In this document: in pieces, positions 42,894 through 56,544 of the stretch
Layout: each line of letters starts with the position of its first letter
How positions within the stretch are numbered: the stretch's first letter is position 1
Assembly (NCBI GenBank): GCA_963971575.1
Contig: OZ020616.1
Coordinates: 888,924-952,923 of the forward strand
DNA length: 64,000 nucleotides
From: Liopterus haemorrhoidalis
Lineage: Eukaryota > Arthropoda > Insecta > Coleoptera > Dytiscidae
Direction: 5' to 3'
Program-made: the position numbers and the translations under genes
Notes under the pieces: model-generated
What the model was told of the DNA's origin: nothing
Database searches by the model: none
The model's input: the letters and a program-made list of their open reading frames with translations, nothing else

Positions 42894-44460
42894 TTTATGC
42901 GTTGTATGTATAAATTTATATATTCCGAATGTAAAGATAGAATCACAGTGTTAATTTTATGAGTTTCATAATTTTACAATGTAATCTGAAATCTAACACA
43001 ATTGTATTAAATCTTCTATATCATCGTTACTGTAAAGATTATCCAATCAATTTAATATTCTAACACAGTGCTAGAGTAAAATAATTAGGTTAGGTGTGTA
43101 AATATCTAACAAGTTATTTCGAACCCAACGTTACGGTTGCGAACTTTGGATAGTTTCATAACTACAACGTTAAGTTCTAGAATAGGTTCATGTGGTGTGT
43201 TTAAAATATTTATTACATCATACAATTGATGCAATGGTATACATACGAAGATAAATAAAAAATATGTCTTCCGATATCTTTCTGCAAAGCTATGATCAGT
43301 TTCATACCTAAAAAAAAAAAACAAAGTAACATTTATTAAATACACAAAAACAATGTTAATGATTAATTAATGTATTAAATTTGGTAATTTTTAAATTATT
43401 TACTTATAAAATGTGGAATTTTATAATAAAAAGTAGATAACCAAAAACTCTGTTAATAAAATTCGGGTTATTCTTAAACGTATAGACCATCAGCTATGAA
43501 ATATGTTATATAGCAAACAGTTACCTTTATTTAAATAATTGTAATAATAAATAACTTACCCTGTACATTTATTTTGATAAAATAAGGATTTACGTCTTAA
43601 AAATTAAATCGTAAACAACCTTTATAGATCTGCCTGATTTTGCACAAAGAATATAGGTAAACAAGAACAGACGTGGCCTGGTTAATCGAAAATATCGTAT
43701 TTCATTACCATCTATATTTACGGTCGGAACTAAAATGTTAAAGCGCGAAAATTCAAAAATATACCAGTAATATATTGAAATTATTGCAAACTGATATTTC
43801 CAATTATCAAATAAATTTATTCCATATATAAATTTAATAGAAGCTTTATAGCAAATAGGCTTCAATTAAATTTATTATAGATTAAATTTACTTGATAACT
43901 GAAAATACCAATTTTCTTTTAACTTTAACAGCTAACAGAAAATGGTAGGCACAAAAATATACAGTAAAATGCATTATTATCAATGTTTATTAATAATTTA
44001 ACAATCATTAAAGTTTAAAAATAATTTATATATACATAACAATATAATATATACATATTTTTATACATACAATAATATTACAACATAACTTCACGGAGCT
44101 TATTATAACTACAGAAATGCTTACCGTAAACTATCTCAGTAATTTCGTGTTATATGTTTTGGTTTTGTGCACAGAAAAATGTAATACTGTCATTATCAGT
44201 GTATAGTTTGACGGTTTCTTAACTATGATTCAAATACATCTGTCAAAAATATGTCCAGTACGTTAATATCTTAACTTAACTGACATCTATCGTTCAAAAA
44301 GTGCGTTAATATCGTAACGGCTGACATCTATTTTTACGGTTGAAATTAAAAATACTATTCAAGGTCGCCCATATGCTTGACCAGGGCTTGATTTTGCATC
44401 ACTAGCGCTACCTACAAAAGTATTTTTATTTGGAACTACATACGCGCCTTATTTAAATTA
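42894..44460. other. AT-rich intergenic DNA, no supported gene
   Basis: Short open frames near 43106-43345 and 43590-43865 on the minus strand have no recognisable family or splice context. Not called. Confidence 0.45.
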
Positions 44461-44462
44461 AT

Positions 44463-44501
<39 letters not shown>

Positions 44502-44505
44502 CTTT
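44461..44505. repeat. (TAA)n microsatellite
   Basis: About 14 TAA triplets immediately left of the 136-bp satellite. Confidence 0.9.
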
Positions 44506-44565
44506 ATTTTACAATATAATAATAATACAATACAATATTAATGTATTCTCATATATTTTTTTATT

Positions 44566-47175
44566 TCTTTCAGGTCGCCTGGTTTTCAATTCTACAAGGT
44601 AGGCTCTTAGGCTCCAACGGAGGCAATGCCTCTATAACTGATTTCCCTTAGTTAGACTTCCCCCTTTTACAGGATAATGAAATAAAAGAGCTCTAGCCCA
44701 GCTCTGAGTATCTAGACAAAGGCTTGCCGAGTGACTATACATCAGCACTCCCAGCGTGGCAATGCCTTCATTACTGACTTCCTTTAGTTAGACTGCCCCC
44801 CTTTACAGGACAGTGAAATATAAGAGGTCTAGCCCAGCTCTGAGTATCTAGACAAGGGCTTGCCGAGTGACTATACATCAGCACTCCCAGCGTGGCAATG
44901 CCTTCATTACTGACTTCCTTTAGTTAGACTTCCCCCCTTTACAGGATAATGAAATATAAGAGCTCTAGCCCAGCTCTGAGTATCTAGACAAAGGCTTGCC
45001 GAGTGACTATACATCAGCACTCCCAGCGTGGCAATGCCTCCATACCTGACCTTAGATAGAATTCCCCCCTTTACAGGAAAATATAAGAGCTCTAGCCCAG
45101 CTCTGAGTATCTATACAAAAGCTTGCCGAGTGACTATACATCAGCACTCCCAGCGTGGCAATGCCTTCATTACTGACTTCCCTTAGTTAGACTTCCCCCC
45201 TTTACAGGATAATGAAATATAAGAGCTCTAGCCCAGCTCTGAGTATCTAGACAAAGGCTTGCCGAGTGACTATACATCAGCACTCCCAGCGTGGCAATGC
45301 CTTCATTACTGACTTCCCTTAGTTAGACTTCCCCCCTTTACAGGATAATGAAATATAAGAGCTCTAGCCCAGCTCTGAGTATCTAGACAAAGGCTTGCCG
45401 AGTGGCTATACATCAGCACTCCCAGCGTGGCAATGCCTTCATTACTGACTTCCCTTAGTTAGACTTCCCCCCTTTACAGGATAATGAAATATAAGAGCTC
45501 TAGCCCAGCTCTGAGTATCTAGACAAAGGCTTGCCGAGTGACTATACATCAGCACTCCCAGCGTGGCAATGCCTTCATTACTGACTTCCCTTAGTTAGAC
45601 TTCCCCCCTTTACAGGATAATGAAATATAAGAGCTCTAGCCCAGCTCTGAGTATCTAGACAAAGGCTTGCCGAGTGACTATACATCAGCACTCCCAGCGT
45701 GGCAATGCTTCCATAAAAGACTTCTCTTAGTTAGACTTCCCCCCTTTGCAGGACAATGAAATATAAGAGCTCTAGCCCAGCTCTGTGTTTCTAGATAAAG
45801 GCTTGCCGAGTGACTATACATCAGCACTCCCAGCGTGGCAATGCCTTCATTACTGACTTCCCTTAGTTAGACTTCCCCCCTTTACAGGATAATGAAATAT
45901 AAGAGCTCTAGCCCAGCTCTGAGTATCTAGACAAAGGCTTGCCGAGTGACTATACATCAGCACTCCCAGCGTGGCAATGCTTCCATAAAAGACTTCTCTT
46001 AGTTAGACTTCCCCCCTTTGCAGGACAATGAAATATAAGAGCTCTAGCCCAGCTCTGTGTTTCTAGATAAAGGCTTGCCGAGTGACTATACATCAGCACT
46101 CCCAGCGTGGCAATGCCTTCATAACTTTCCTTAAATTAAATTTCCTCCTTTAAAGTAAACTGAGATTTTAGAGTTTTCTAGAAAAGGCAACTTTTGTATA
46201 ACTTAATTGGAGATGGTTTTGTGCATAAGAGGTGGTGGTAGATATATGGTTTAGTTGTGGAAGTGGTTAGTGGTTAGTGGAAGTAGTTAGTTAGTAGTAT
46301 GGTAGTGGGATGTAGTGGTTGTATATATGCGAAATGGTGGTGGATTTATGCACAATGGCATCTCCAAATCAATGATTATACACGGAAGCATCCCTAGGAT
46401 AAAACTATTATCAGTTATCGGGTAACACCAGATTGAGGTAACCAGGGCCTAGGCCAACGAGGCCATGGCCTAAGGTCCGCTAATACAAGGGGCCCGGTTG
46501 CCAGTCTTAATTTTATTTTGTTAAGTTACTGATTTTGCAAAACAATTAAATAAAAAATTAGCGTGGCAATGCCGCCATACCTGACCTTAGATAGAATTCC
46601 TCCCTTTACAGGAAAATATAAGAGCTCTAGCCCAGCTCTGAGTGTCTAGATATAGGCTTGCCGAGTGACTATACATCAGCACTCCCAGCGTGGCAATGCC
46701 TCCATAACTTCCCTTAGTTAGACTGCCCCCCTTTACAGGAAAATATAAGAGCTCTAGCCCAGCTCTGAGTGTCTAGATATAGGCTTGTCGAGTGACTATA
46801 CATCAGCACTCCCAGCGTGGCAATGCCTCCATAACTGACCCTAGATAGAATTCCTCCCTTTACAGGAAAATATAAGAGCTCAAGCCCAGCTCTGAGTGTC
46901 TAGATACAGGCTTGCCGAGTGACTATACATCAGCACTCCCAGCGTGGCAATGCCTCCATACCTGACCTTAGATAGAATTCCCCCCTTTACAGGAAAATAT
47001 AAGAGCTCAAGCCCAGCTCTGAGTGTCTAGATACAGGCTTGCCGAGTGACTATACATCAGCACTCCCAGCGTGGCAATGCCTCCATACCTGACCTTAGAT
47101 AGAATTCCCCCCTTTACAGGAAAATATAAGAGCTCTAGCCCAGCTCTGAGTGTCTAGATATAGGCTTGCCGAGTT
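44566..47175. repeat. 136-bp satellite, about 16 units in two blocks
   Basis: Each unit contains GGCTTGCCGAGTGACTATAC, ATCAGCACTCCCAGCGTGGC, a CCCCCCTTTACAGGA run and AGAGCTCTAGCCCAGCTCT (an imperfect palindrome). CCAGCGTGGC recurs at 44751, 44887, 45023, 45149, 45286 and onward. Block 1 is 44566-46130 and block 2 is 46559-47175, separated by 430 bp of other sequence. Units of 136-137 bp and shortened units of about 126 bp coexist, and block 2 is mostly the short type. No coding. Confidence 0.92.
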
Positions 47176-47200
47176 TCAGCTCGCCTGTGATATGAAGACC

Positions 47201-50200
47201 CGTGCAGGTCCCGGTTACAATAGGCCTGCCGCGCTGGTTCCCGGTCCACAAAGTAAGTCCGAATACAAGAGGCCCGGAGGGAGATTTTACAATGTCTTTT
47301 ATTGTTACAGCTGGGAGCCAGCATCCAGTGAAAGAAGAATTGTGTCCGTATTATACAATTTCCGAATTTAACGGCTTCCTCCCAGTTTATTTTTTGCTTG
47401 AATGGGTCTCGTCCTGAGACCTGGTGATAGAGTTAGCTTTAATCCTCCGCGAGTGTTAAGTGAGTGCCTGAGAAGCAGAGGGGTTTGCTGTCGGCGAAGG
47501 ATCCTGGTATACCAGCCCTCGAGAACTTGGTAGGTCTACCTCTATATTATTACTTATAAAATTAAAGAGAGTATTTTTAAGACAGTTGGACTTTGTTTCT
47601 TATTGTTGTTTTATTGTTACAGCCACCGATGGAGGAGTCCGCTGTAAGTTCTCAGAAGGGCGTAGCGCCCAGAGCCGCTGGGGCTACATGGGGTAAGTCC
47701 TCAACGCAAGTTGAGAATTCCTTATTTTGCTGGGCTGACTGGATATACTGAGGCATTTTACCAACATCATTTTCATCCATTATACTTAGGAAAGAAAAAT
47801 ATTTTTGGCATTTCTGCAAAATCTTTAATTGGAAAATTTAATATTATATTATTGCCTCATACAAAGATCAGAGATACAGTCATATTTTTGTCTCTTAGAC
47901 TCTAAATAATTCCTTATTCATATTATTATTTTATTTTATTTTTTGTGCATATTTATCTAATATTTAATCTACAAACTATGATGAAGATACTTTATTAAAA
48001 TTAGCAATAATTGAATTTTAAAATTTAGTTTATCCTAAATATTTTTGTGTCTGTTAGACAATCCTTTTTTGCCTTTCCAGAGCAATTCTTTCAATAGAAT
48101 GTTGCTTAAAGCTATAACTTTTGGCATAGTTAAAGCTGGACGTTAAACACAATTAAACCCAGTTTTAAAATTGACTGCCAAACCTTAAATTTGATTTTTT
48201 TTTCTTTTTACAATTATGTTAATAAATAATTTTATTTTATTTATTTGAATGCCAAAAATATACAGTTTTATTTTTATAAAAAATTAATAAAATATTTACA
48301 ATTTTAACAGTTTTTGTATTATTTTGTATTTTTTTGATTTAAATCAGTATAAAGTAAATGTTAAGTCAGTAAGTTAAAGTAAGTGTTAAGTCAGTGTTAA
48401 GAGAATTACAATAGAAATTACAACCACTTAGGGCATACTCCAAGTATAAACTCACACACACACTGTAGTATCATTTCACCACGTGTCTACCTGGGGGTGG
48501 TCTCTCTTGTCCTGGGGAGGCAGCTAAAGCTACTCCTTAGAACAGACTCCTGGGAAAACACATCATCATTCACCAAAACTCCCATTATTCAATAGAAATA
48601 TTGAACAATGTGGACCGCATATATAAAACTATTTTGGTATTAGATTAATTTCTTACTTAATAAATTACATTACAACATACGCCTCTTATATCCATGTTGA
48701 TTTACTGTCTGCGCCCGTCTGTTCGCGTTCACGAGGTCACTTTGTTTCTTTCATGAACTCGTGAGTGTTGGCAGAGGATGCATCAGCCCATGCAAAAGCT
48801 GCCTGTGATGGATGAATCAAACTAACCCCTGTGTGCTTCTAGTTTTAAGTTCAGCCTCCCGCATGGTACCTTTGTGTGGAGGTTATTTGTACAGGTACAG
48901 CACACCCCCTCAGGTGTGCCTGCGGGTGAGACCGGGGTTGATTTAGGTTGGGACGTTTATCTGGAGAGATTCTAGTCGAGCTTGCCAGGCACCTTGAGGA
49001 CCCAACAGAGCTGATATCTGAGAGACAGAGGTCACAGATATCAGAGCTGCTGATACAGACAACACCAGTTACACTGCGTTATTAGGTGCCCATAGGTTTA
49101 TTTTTGTCTCAGGAATATAGGAGCCGGTCAGCCCAGTCTCTTCCGAGTCTTTCCCTACCTTAACGGCCTAGCCGAGGGAGGCGAGAGATACTAGTTGACT
49201 GAAGGTAACCAAAGATGTCACGAATGAGTTTTGTTTGTTTTGGTAGAGTCTTTTTCTGGTCAGGACGATCTTGCGTTTCCCCCCAAGGCATAGCCGAGGG
49301 TAAGGGATGTTTGACACCGCCTGATCACGGGGCCAACTTCCCAACGGATGGGTAGCGCCCGTAAATCAGTAGCTTCAGTAGAATCACCTCTTTGGAAGCC
49401 GGTCGGTCTAGCCTCTTCCGATAGAGACACTAGCCGGCCGAGTTGGGGACGTGCCCAAGAAATTTATAACCACAGATATACTTTATCAGCGAATTTTCAC
49501 AATTTTTCAATTGACAGCACACCAAATAGGGTGCTAAAATGTCATGATACACCAGTTATGTAACAAGAAAAATTTTACTTAAAAAATTTAAGTATTGTAC
49601 TTATTTAAAAGTTCAATATTATATATTCTTATCATTTTTATTTCAAAAATATTGTTAATTTAATGTTACATTAATGACTGCTGGTACACCAGTAGTTCTG
49701 TAACGGCGTACCAATGTACCGCGGTACATCACTTGAAAATCGCTGCTTTATACAATTTAACAAATCTATAAAAATAGATTTTTTTGTTATTATTTTTTAT
49801 TAAATTGTTATTTTAATTTAAAATTCCTGAGATGGGGGTAAACATTTCAGCTCCGTACTTCGACAAAACTTGTGCAATTCGGATTTCCCAGTTAATGCGG
49901 GCACAGGTCGTCTTAGAAAGGGCAGGCAGACCTCTTTCCTCTAGGCTGTTCGGCTGTCCTCGCGATTCCTCCGTGGAGCCCAAGCCCTTTCCATTGCACT
50001 TCGGATTGGGTGGCGATGGCTTACACAAGGACCTCCAACGGACTCTTCTATAGACGTTGTAGGGTCAATCCCTGTGTGTGAACACTATATTGGGTTTAAA
50101 TACAAACAGTATCAAACCCTTAGGCAGGGACTATTTCAGGTCATCCTACTAACACTCGCTGGAGGGGCAACTAGGCATGGTTGCACCTTCACGAGATTCA

Positions 50201-51320
50201 TCAGCAGCAGAAAGAATAACTCATTAAAACACAACTCTCTTAAAATTTTTTGGTATTACGATCACATGCTGTTTTACATGTTTTGTCGAATGGTATGTGG
50301 GCGCTAATACCCGGTAATGCACTCCGGAAGTAGGCATGGTATCCGGGTGAACGAATACTTTACCCGCGACCGGAGCTGGATTACCACACAACATTAAATC
50401 CTGCACACGAAGGACCTGTTTCCACGACTGGTTATTGCAAATTGCAACTTCTGGTACTGGAACTGGTCTGTGTAGGTAACTCTAAATCCTGTGCTCTGCA
50501 TGGGTGCCATAGCTCTTAGTTTAGTTAACACTAGATATAAGTTTTCTTGTCTGTATGTCTGTACTAATATCAGTTTTATGTTTTAGGTCCTCTGCTGTCT
50601 GCAGTTTTAATCTAATATTTCCTTTCAGGTTTATTCCATTACTTCAATCCTACTAATCTTACTTTGTGTGAGTTTTAGGTGAACAGACCCATAGACAAAA
50701 CAACCCAAATAATGAGAGATTGAGTGAATATTAACGAGAAAGAGAGATACAGAGAAATAGAGGAGTAACGAGAATCTCTCAGAGCAAAGAAAGATATTGG
50801 TTTGAAATTGCCACAAAATGCTATGAAATTTTATTAAGAAATGTTTTTTGATTTTTTATTCTTATTTTCCAAATTTTATTGAGGTGGTAAGGGCCTGGTG
50901 TAGGGGTGTTGGGAGCCAGGTTTTCCAAAATTCATAGCATTTTGTAAAAAGTAATACAACTGGTGACCCCTATTACTATCCACCAGGTGTGAGGTCTTCT
51001 ACCTCCAGAACACTCAAGGCCGGCTGTGTGACTGTACATCAGTACTCCCAGCTTGGCATATCCTCCCCAAGTGCTCTCCCTTAGACCTAAGAATTCCTAG
51101 TTCGTATTTAAATCTGTTTCTGAGTTACAGTTCGTACTGTCCTGGTGCTAGAAGAAGTCTTAGAGGAACTGGGCCGGGATATGCTCGGGCCCTTGTTGGC
51201 ACAGAGACATCCTAGCTCAGTATACTCGTGACAAAGGAAGAGAGCACTACATCACCAGAGAGGAGCGTCTCCAGAGGGACCTGGTGCTAGAAGAAGTCAA
51301 CAGACATCTCCGAAAGGAGC
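47201..51320 (+). repeat. Tandem segmental duplication, unit 1 (4120 bp)
   Basis: Starts at CGTGCAGGTCCCGGTTACAA; the same start recurs at 51321 and 55612. Units 1 and 2 agree almost base for base with small indels. Splice-like signals are conserved: donor GTAAGT at 47253, acceptor TTGTTACAG ending 47310, donor GTAGGT at 47531, acceptor TTATTGTTACAG ending 47622, donor GTAAGT at 47693. These define candidate exons 47311-47530 and 47623-47692. No long reading frame survives joining them, so any product is likely non-coding. A hAT-like terminus (ACTTGAAAATCGCTG) is at 49732. At 51015-51060 the unit carries a diverged match to the 136-bp satellite. Confidence 0.85.
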
Positions 51321-54300
51321 CGTGCAGGTCCCGGTTACAATAGGCCTGCCGCGCTGGTTCCCGGTCCACAAAGTAAGTCCGAACACAAGAGGCCCGGAGG
51401 GAGATTTTACAATGTCTTTTATTGTTACAGCTGGGGGCCAGCATCCAGTGAAAGAAGAATTGTGTCCGTATTATACAATTTCCGAATTTAACGGCTTCCT
51501 CCCAGTTTATTTTTTGCTTGAATGGGTCTCGTCCTGAGACCTGGTGATAGAGTTAGCTTTAATCCTCCGCGAGTGTTAAGTGAGTGCCTGAGAAGCAGAG
51601 GGGTTTGCTGTCGGCGAAGGATCCTGGTATACCAGCCCTCGAGAACTTGGTAGGTCTACCTCTATATTATTACTTATAAAATTAAAGAGAGTATTTTTAA
51701 GACAGTTGGACTTTGTTTCTTATTGTTGTTTTATTGTTACAGCCACCGATGGAGGAGTCCGCTGTAAGTTCTGAGAAGGGCGTAGCGCCCAGAGCCGCTG
51801 GGGCTACATGGGGTAAGTCCTCAACGCAAGTTGAGAATTCCTTATTTTGCTGGGTTGACTGGATATACTGAGGCATTTTACCAACATCATTTTCATCCAT
51901 TATACTTAGGAAAGAAAAATATTTTTGGCATTTCTGCAAAATCTTGAATTGGAAAATTTAAGATTATATTATTGCCTCATACAAAGATCAGAGATACAGT
52001 CATATTTTTGACTCTTAGACTAAATAATTCCTTATTCATATTATTATTTTATTTTATTTTTTGTGTATATTAATCTAATATTTAATCTACAAACTATGAT
52101 GAAGATACTTTATTAAAATTAGCAATAATTGAATTTTAAAATTTAGTTTATCCTAAATATTTTTGTGTCTGTTAGACAATCCTTTTTTGCCTTTCCAGAG
52201 CAATTCTTTCAATAGAATGTTGCTTAAAGCTATAACTTTTGGCATAGTTAAAGCTGGACGTTAAACACAATTAAACCCAGTTTTAAAATTGACTGCCAAA
52301 CCTTAAATTTGATTTTTTTTTCTTTTTACAATTAAGTTAATAAATAATTTAATTTTATTTATTTGAATGCCAAAAATATACAGTTTTATTTTTATAAAAA
52401 ATTAATAAAATATTTACAATTTTAACAGTTTTTGTATTATTTTGTATTTTTTTGATTTAAATCAGTATAAAGTAAATGTTAAGTCAGTAAGTTAAAGTAA
52501 ATGTTAAGTCAATAAGTTAAAGTAAGTGTTAATCAATGTAAAGAGAATTGCAATAGAAATTACAGCCACCTAGGGCATACTCCAAGTATAAACTTGTGAG
52601 TTTATGTGTGCACACACACACTGTAGTATCATTTCACCACGTGTCTACCTGGGGGTGGTCTCTCTTGTCCTGGGGAGGCAGCTAAAGCTACTCCTTAGAA
52701 CAGACTCCTGGGAAAACACATCATCATTCACCAATACTCCCATTATTCAATAGAAATATTGAATAATGTGGACCGCATATGTAAAACTATTTTGGTATTA
52801 GATTAATTTCTTACTTAATAAATTACATTACAATATACGCCTCTTATATCCATGTTGATTTACTGTCTGCGCCCGTCTGTTCGCGTTCTCGAGGTCACTT
52901 TGTTTCTTTCATGAACTCGTGAGTGTTGGCAGAGGATGCATCAGCCCATGCAAAAGCTGTCTGTGATGGATGAATCAAACTAACCCCTGAGTGCTTCTAG
53001 TTTTAAGTTCAGCTTCCCGCATGGTACCTTTGTGTGGAGGTTATTTGTACAGGTACAGCACACCCCCTCAGGTGTGCCTGCGGGTGAGACCGGGGTTGAT
53101 TTAGGTTGGGACGTTTATCTGGAGAGATTCTAGTCGAGCTTGCCAGGCACCTTGAGGACCCGGCAGAGCTGATATCTGAGAGACAGAGGTCACAGATATC
53201 AGAGATGCTGATACAAACAACACCAGTTACACTGCGTTATTAGGTGCCCATAGGTTTATTTTTGTCTCAGGAATATAGGAGCCGGTCAGCTCAGTCTCTT
53301 CCGAGTCTTTCCCTACCTTAACGGCCTAGCCGAGGGAGGCGAGAGATACTAGTTGACTGAAGGTGACCAAAGATGTCACGAATGAGTTTTGTTTGTTTTG
53401 GTAGAGTTTTTTTCTGGTCAGGACGATCTTGCGTTTCCCCCCAAGGCATAGCCGAGGGTAAGGGATGTTTGACACCGCCTGATCACGGGGCCAACTTCCC
53501 AACGGATGGGTAGCGCCCGTAAATCAATAGCTTCAGTAGAATCACCTCGTTGGAAGCCGGTCGGTCTAGCCTCTTCCGATAGAGACACTAGCCGGCCGAG
53601 TTGGGGACGTGCCCAAGAAATTTATAACCACAGATATACTTAACACCAGCGAATTTTCACCATTTTTCAATTGACAGCACACCAAATAGGGTGCTAAAAT
53701 GTCATGATACACCAGTTTTGTAACAACAAAAATTTTACTTAAAATATTTAAGAATCGTACTTATTTAAAAGTTCAATATTATATACTCTTATCATTGATA
53801 TTTCAAAAATATTGTTGATTTAATGTTACATTAATGACTGGTTGTACACCAGTAGTTCTGTAACGGCGCACCAATGTACCGCGGTACATTACTTGAAAAT
53901 CGCTGCTTTATACAATTTCACAAATCTATAAAAATAGATTTTTTTGTTATTATTTTTTATTAAATTGTTATTTTAGTTTAAAATTCCTGAGATGGGGGTA
54001 AACATTTCAGCTCCGTACTTCGACAAAACTTGTGCAATTCGGATTTCCCAGTTAATGCGGGCACAGGTCGTCTTAGAAAGGGCAGGCAGACCTCTTTCTT
54101 CTAGGCTGTTCGGCTGTCCTCGCGATTCCTCCGTGGAGCCCAAGCCCTTTCCATTGCACTTCGGATTGGGTGGCGATGGCTTACACAAGGACCTCCAACG
54201 GACTCTTCTATAGACGTTGTAGGGCTAATCCCTGTGTGTGAACACTATATTGGGTTTAAATACAAACAGTATTAAACCCTTAGGCAGGGACTATTTCAGG

Positions 54301-55611
54301 ACATCCTACTAACACTCGCTGGAGGGGCAACTAGGCATGGTTGCACCTTCACGAGATTCATCAGCAGCAGAAAGAATAACTCATTAAAACGCAACTCTCT
54401 TAACATTTTTTGGTATTACGATCACATGCTGTTTTACATGTTTTGTCGAATGGTATGTGGGCGCTAATACCCGGTAATGCACTCCGGAAGTAGGCATGGT
54501 ATCCGGGTGAACGAGTACTTTACCCACGACCGGAGCTGGATTACCACACAACATTAAATCCTGCACACGAAGGACCTGTTTCTATGACTGGTTATTGCAA
54601 ATTGCAATTTCTGGTACTGGAACTGGTCTGTGTAGGTAACTCTAAATCCTGTGCTCTGCATGGGTGCCATAGCTCTTAGTTTAGTTAACACTAGATGTAA
54701 GTTTTCTTGTCTGTATGTCTGTACTAATATCTGTTTTATGTTTTAGGTAGTCTGCTGTCTGCAGTTCTTAATCTAATATTTCTTTTCAGGTTTATTCCAT
54801 TACTTCAATCCTACTAATCTTACTTTGTGTGAGTTTTAGGTGAACAGACCCACAGACAAAACAGCCCAAATAATGAGAGATTGAGAGAATATTAACGAGA
54901 AAGAGAGATACAGAAAGGAGTAACGAGAATCTCTCAGAGCAAAGAAAATTGGTTTGAAATTGCCACAAAATGCTATGAAATTTTATTAAGAAATGTTTTT
55001 TGATTTTTTATTCTTATTTTCCAAATTTTATTGAGGTGGTAAGGTCCTGGTGTAGGGGTGTTGGGAGCCAGGTTTTCCAAAATTCATAGCATTTTGTAAA
55101 AAGTAATACAACTGATGACCCCTATTACTATCCACCAAGTGTGAGGTCTTCTACCTCCAGAACACTCAAGGGCGGCTGTATGACTGTACATCAATACTCC
55201 CAGCTTGGCATATCCTCCCCAACTGCTCTCCCTTAGACCTAAGACTTCCTAGTTCGTGTTTAAATCTGTTTCTGAGTTACAGTTCGTATTGTCCTGGTGC
55301 TAGAAGAAGTCTTAGAGGAACTGGGCCGGGATATGCTCGGGCCCTTGTTGGCACAGAGACATCCTAGCTCAGTATACTCGTGACAAAAGAAGAGAACACT
55401 ACATCACCAGAGAGGAGCGTCTCCAGAGGGACCTGGAGCTAGAAGAAGTCTTAGAGGAACTGGACCAGGATATGCCCAGGTCCTTGTTGGCACAGAGACA
55501 TCCTAGTTCAGTATACTCGTGACAAAGGAAGAGGACACTACATCACCAGAGAGGAGCGTCTCCAGAGGGACCTGGTGCTAGAAGAAGTCAACAGACATCT
55601 CCGAAAGGAGC
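51321..55611 (+). repeat. Tandem segmental duplication, unit 2 (4291 bp)
   Basis: Near-identical to unit 1, with all five splice-like signals at the equivalent places (first donor at 51373). The extra length is explained largely by a tandem doubling of a 139-bp segment near the end (CTAGAAGAAGTCTTAGAGGA at about 55299 and again at 55438). The repeated segment reads partly as a charged helical peptide (HYITREERLQRDL), but stops and frame changes interrupt it. Confidence 0.85.
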
Positions 55612-56033
55612 CGTGCAGGTCCCGGTTACAATAGGCCTGCCGCGCTGGTTCCCGGTCCACAAAGTAAGTCCGAATACAAGAGGCCCGGAGGGAGATTTTA
55701 CAATGTCTTTTATTGTTACAGCTGGGGGCCAGCATCCAGTGACAGAAGAATTGTGTCCGTATTATACAATTTCCGAATTTAACGGCTTCCTCCCAGTTTG
55801 TTTTTTGTTTGAATGGGTCTCGTCCTGAGACCTGGTGATAGAGTTAGCTTTAATCCTCCGCGAGTGTTAAGTGAGTGCCTGAGAAGCAGAGGGGTTTGCT
55901 GTCGGCGAAGGATCCTGGTATTCCAGCCCTCGAGAACTTGGTAGGTCTACCTCTATATTATTACTTATAAAATTAAACACTTTTGAAAAGAGAGTATTTT
56001 TAAGACAGTTGGACTTTGTTTCTTATTGTTTTA
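55612..56033 (+). repeat. Tandem segmental duplication, unit 3, truncated
   Basis: Contains the first ~420 bp of the unit, including the first donor, first acceptor and the GTAGGT donor. It then breaks in the middle of the second intron-like segment after CTTATTGTT. A 10-bp insertion (CACTTTTGAA) distinguishes it just before the break. Confidence 0.8.
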
Positions 56034-56158
56034 AAACTTTTAAAATAAATACGAATAATCAAACAGAATCTTTGAAAATGGTCAAAAAACGACCCCTTAC
56101 GATTTTTCCGATTTTGGGCCAACGATGACACCTTTAACCCCCTTTTGCTACGCCACTG
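56034..56158 (-). mobile_element. Truncated hAT end
   Basis: CCCCCTTTTGCTACGCCACTG is a hAT-type terminus read outward, ending at 56158. No partner end is visible. It abuts the truncated duplication unit 3 and may mark the event that broke it. Confidence 0.45.
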
Positions 56159-56278
56159 ATATAATTATACACGTAAAATCGTAAATAAACAAATATGATA
56201 TGCAACTTATACAAAATATACATTTTTACGTATTTTTATATGTTATAAAATCCTTCCAGATGATTAATATATAATCTA

Positions 56279-56544
56279 TAGGGGAAAAATTTTAAGATCG
56301 TAGCGCCACGCGGATTTTTTGAAACCATTCTAAATCAGATACCACTTGACATTTACTAGTAAATAATAGCGAAAAGTGTATCAAAAAACGACAAAAAATA
56401 AATAATTGTTTGGGATTTTCTGATTTTGTGAAGTGACATTACTTGTAAACATCTAAAATACTCATACAAAACGAAATGTTATCTGATGTACACAAGTTCA
56501 TGAAACGCTCACCAGATGGTAGGGTGCTTAGCTGCAAATCCCTA
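56279..56544 (+). mobile_element. Internally deleted copy of the 22059 element, next to SBP2
   Basis: Identical ends (TAGGGGAAAAATTTTAAG and GCAAATCCCTA) with TA on both sides. Nearly all of the middle of the 817-bp parent is missing; the join lies at AAAATAC/TCATACAAAA. It ends 121 bp before the SBP2 start codon, so it sits in that gene's promoter or leader. Confidence 0.8.

Noticed and set aside
44566..47175. CRISPR-like or protein repeat array
   Set aside because: Head-to-tail 136-bp units without spacers and with stops in all frames: satellite DNA.
49813..50053. Overlapping frames on both strands repeated in each 4-kb unit (also 53973-54213)
   Set aside because: They recur only because the whole unit is duplicated. 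No family features, starts or splice context support coding.
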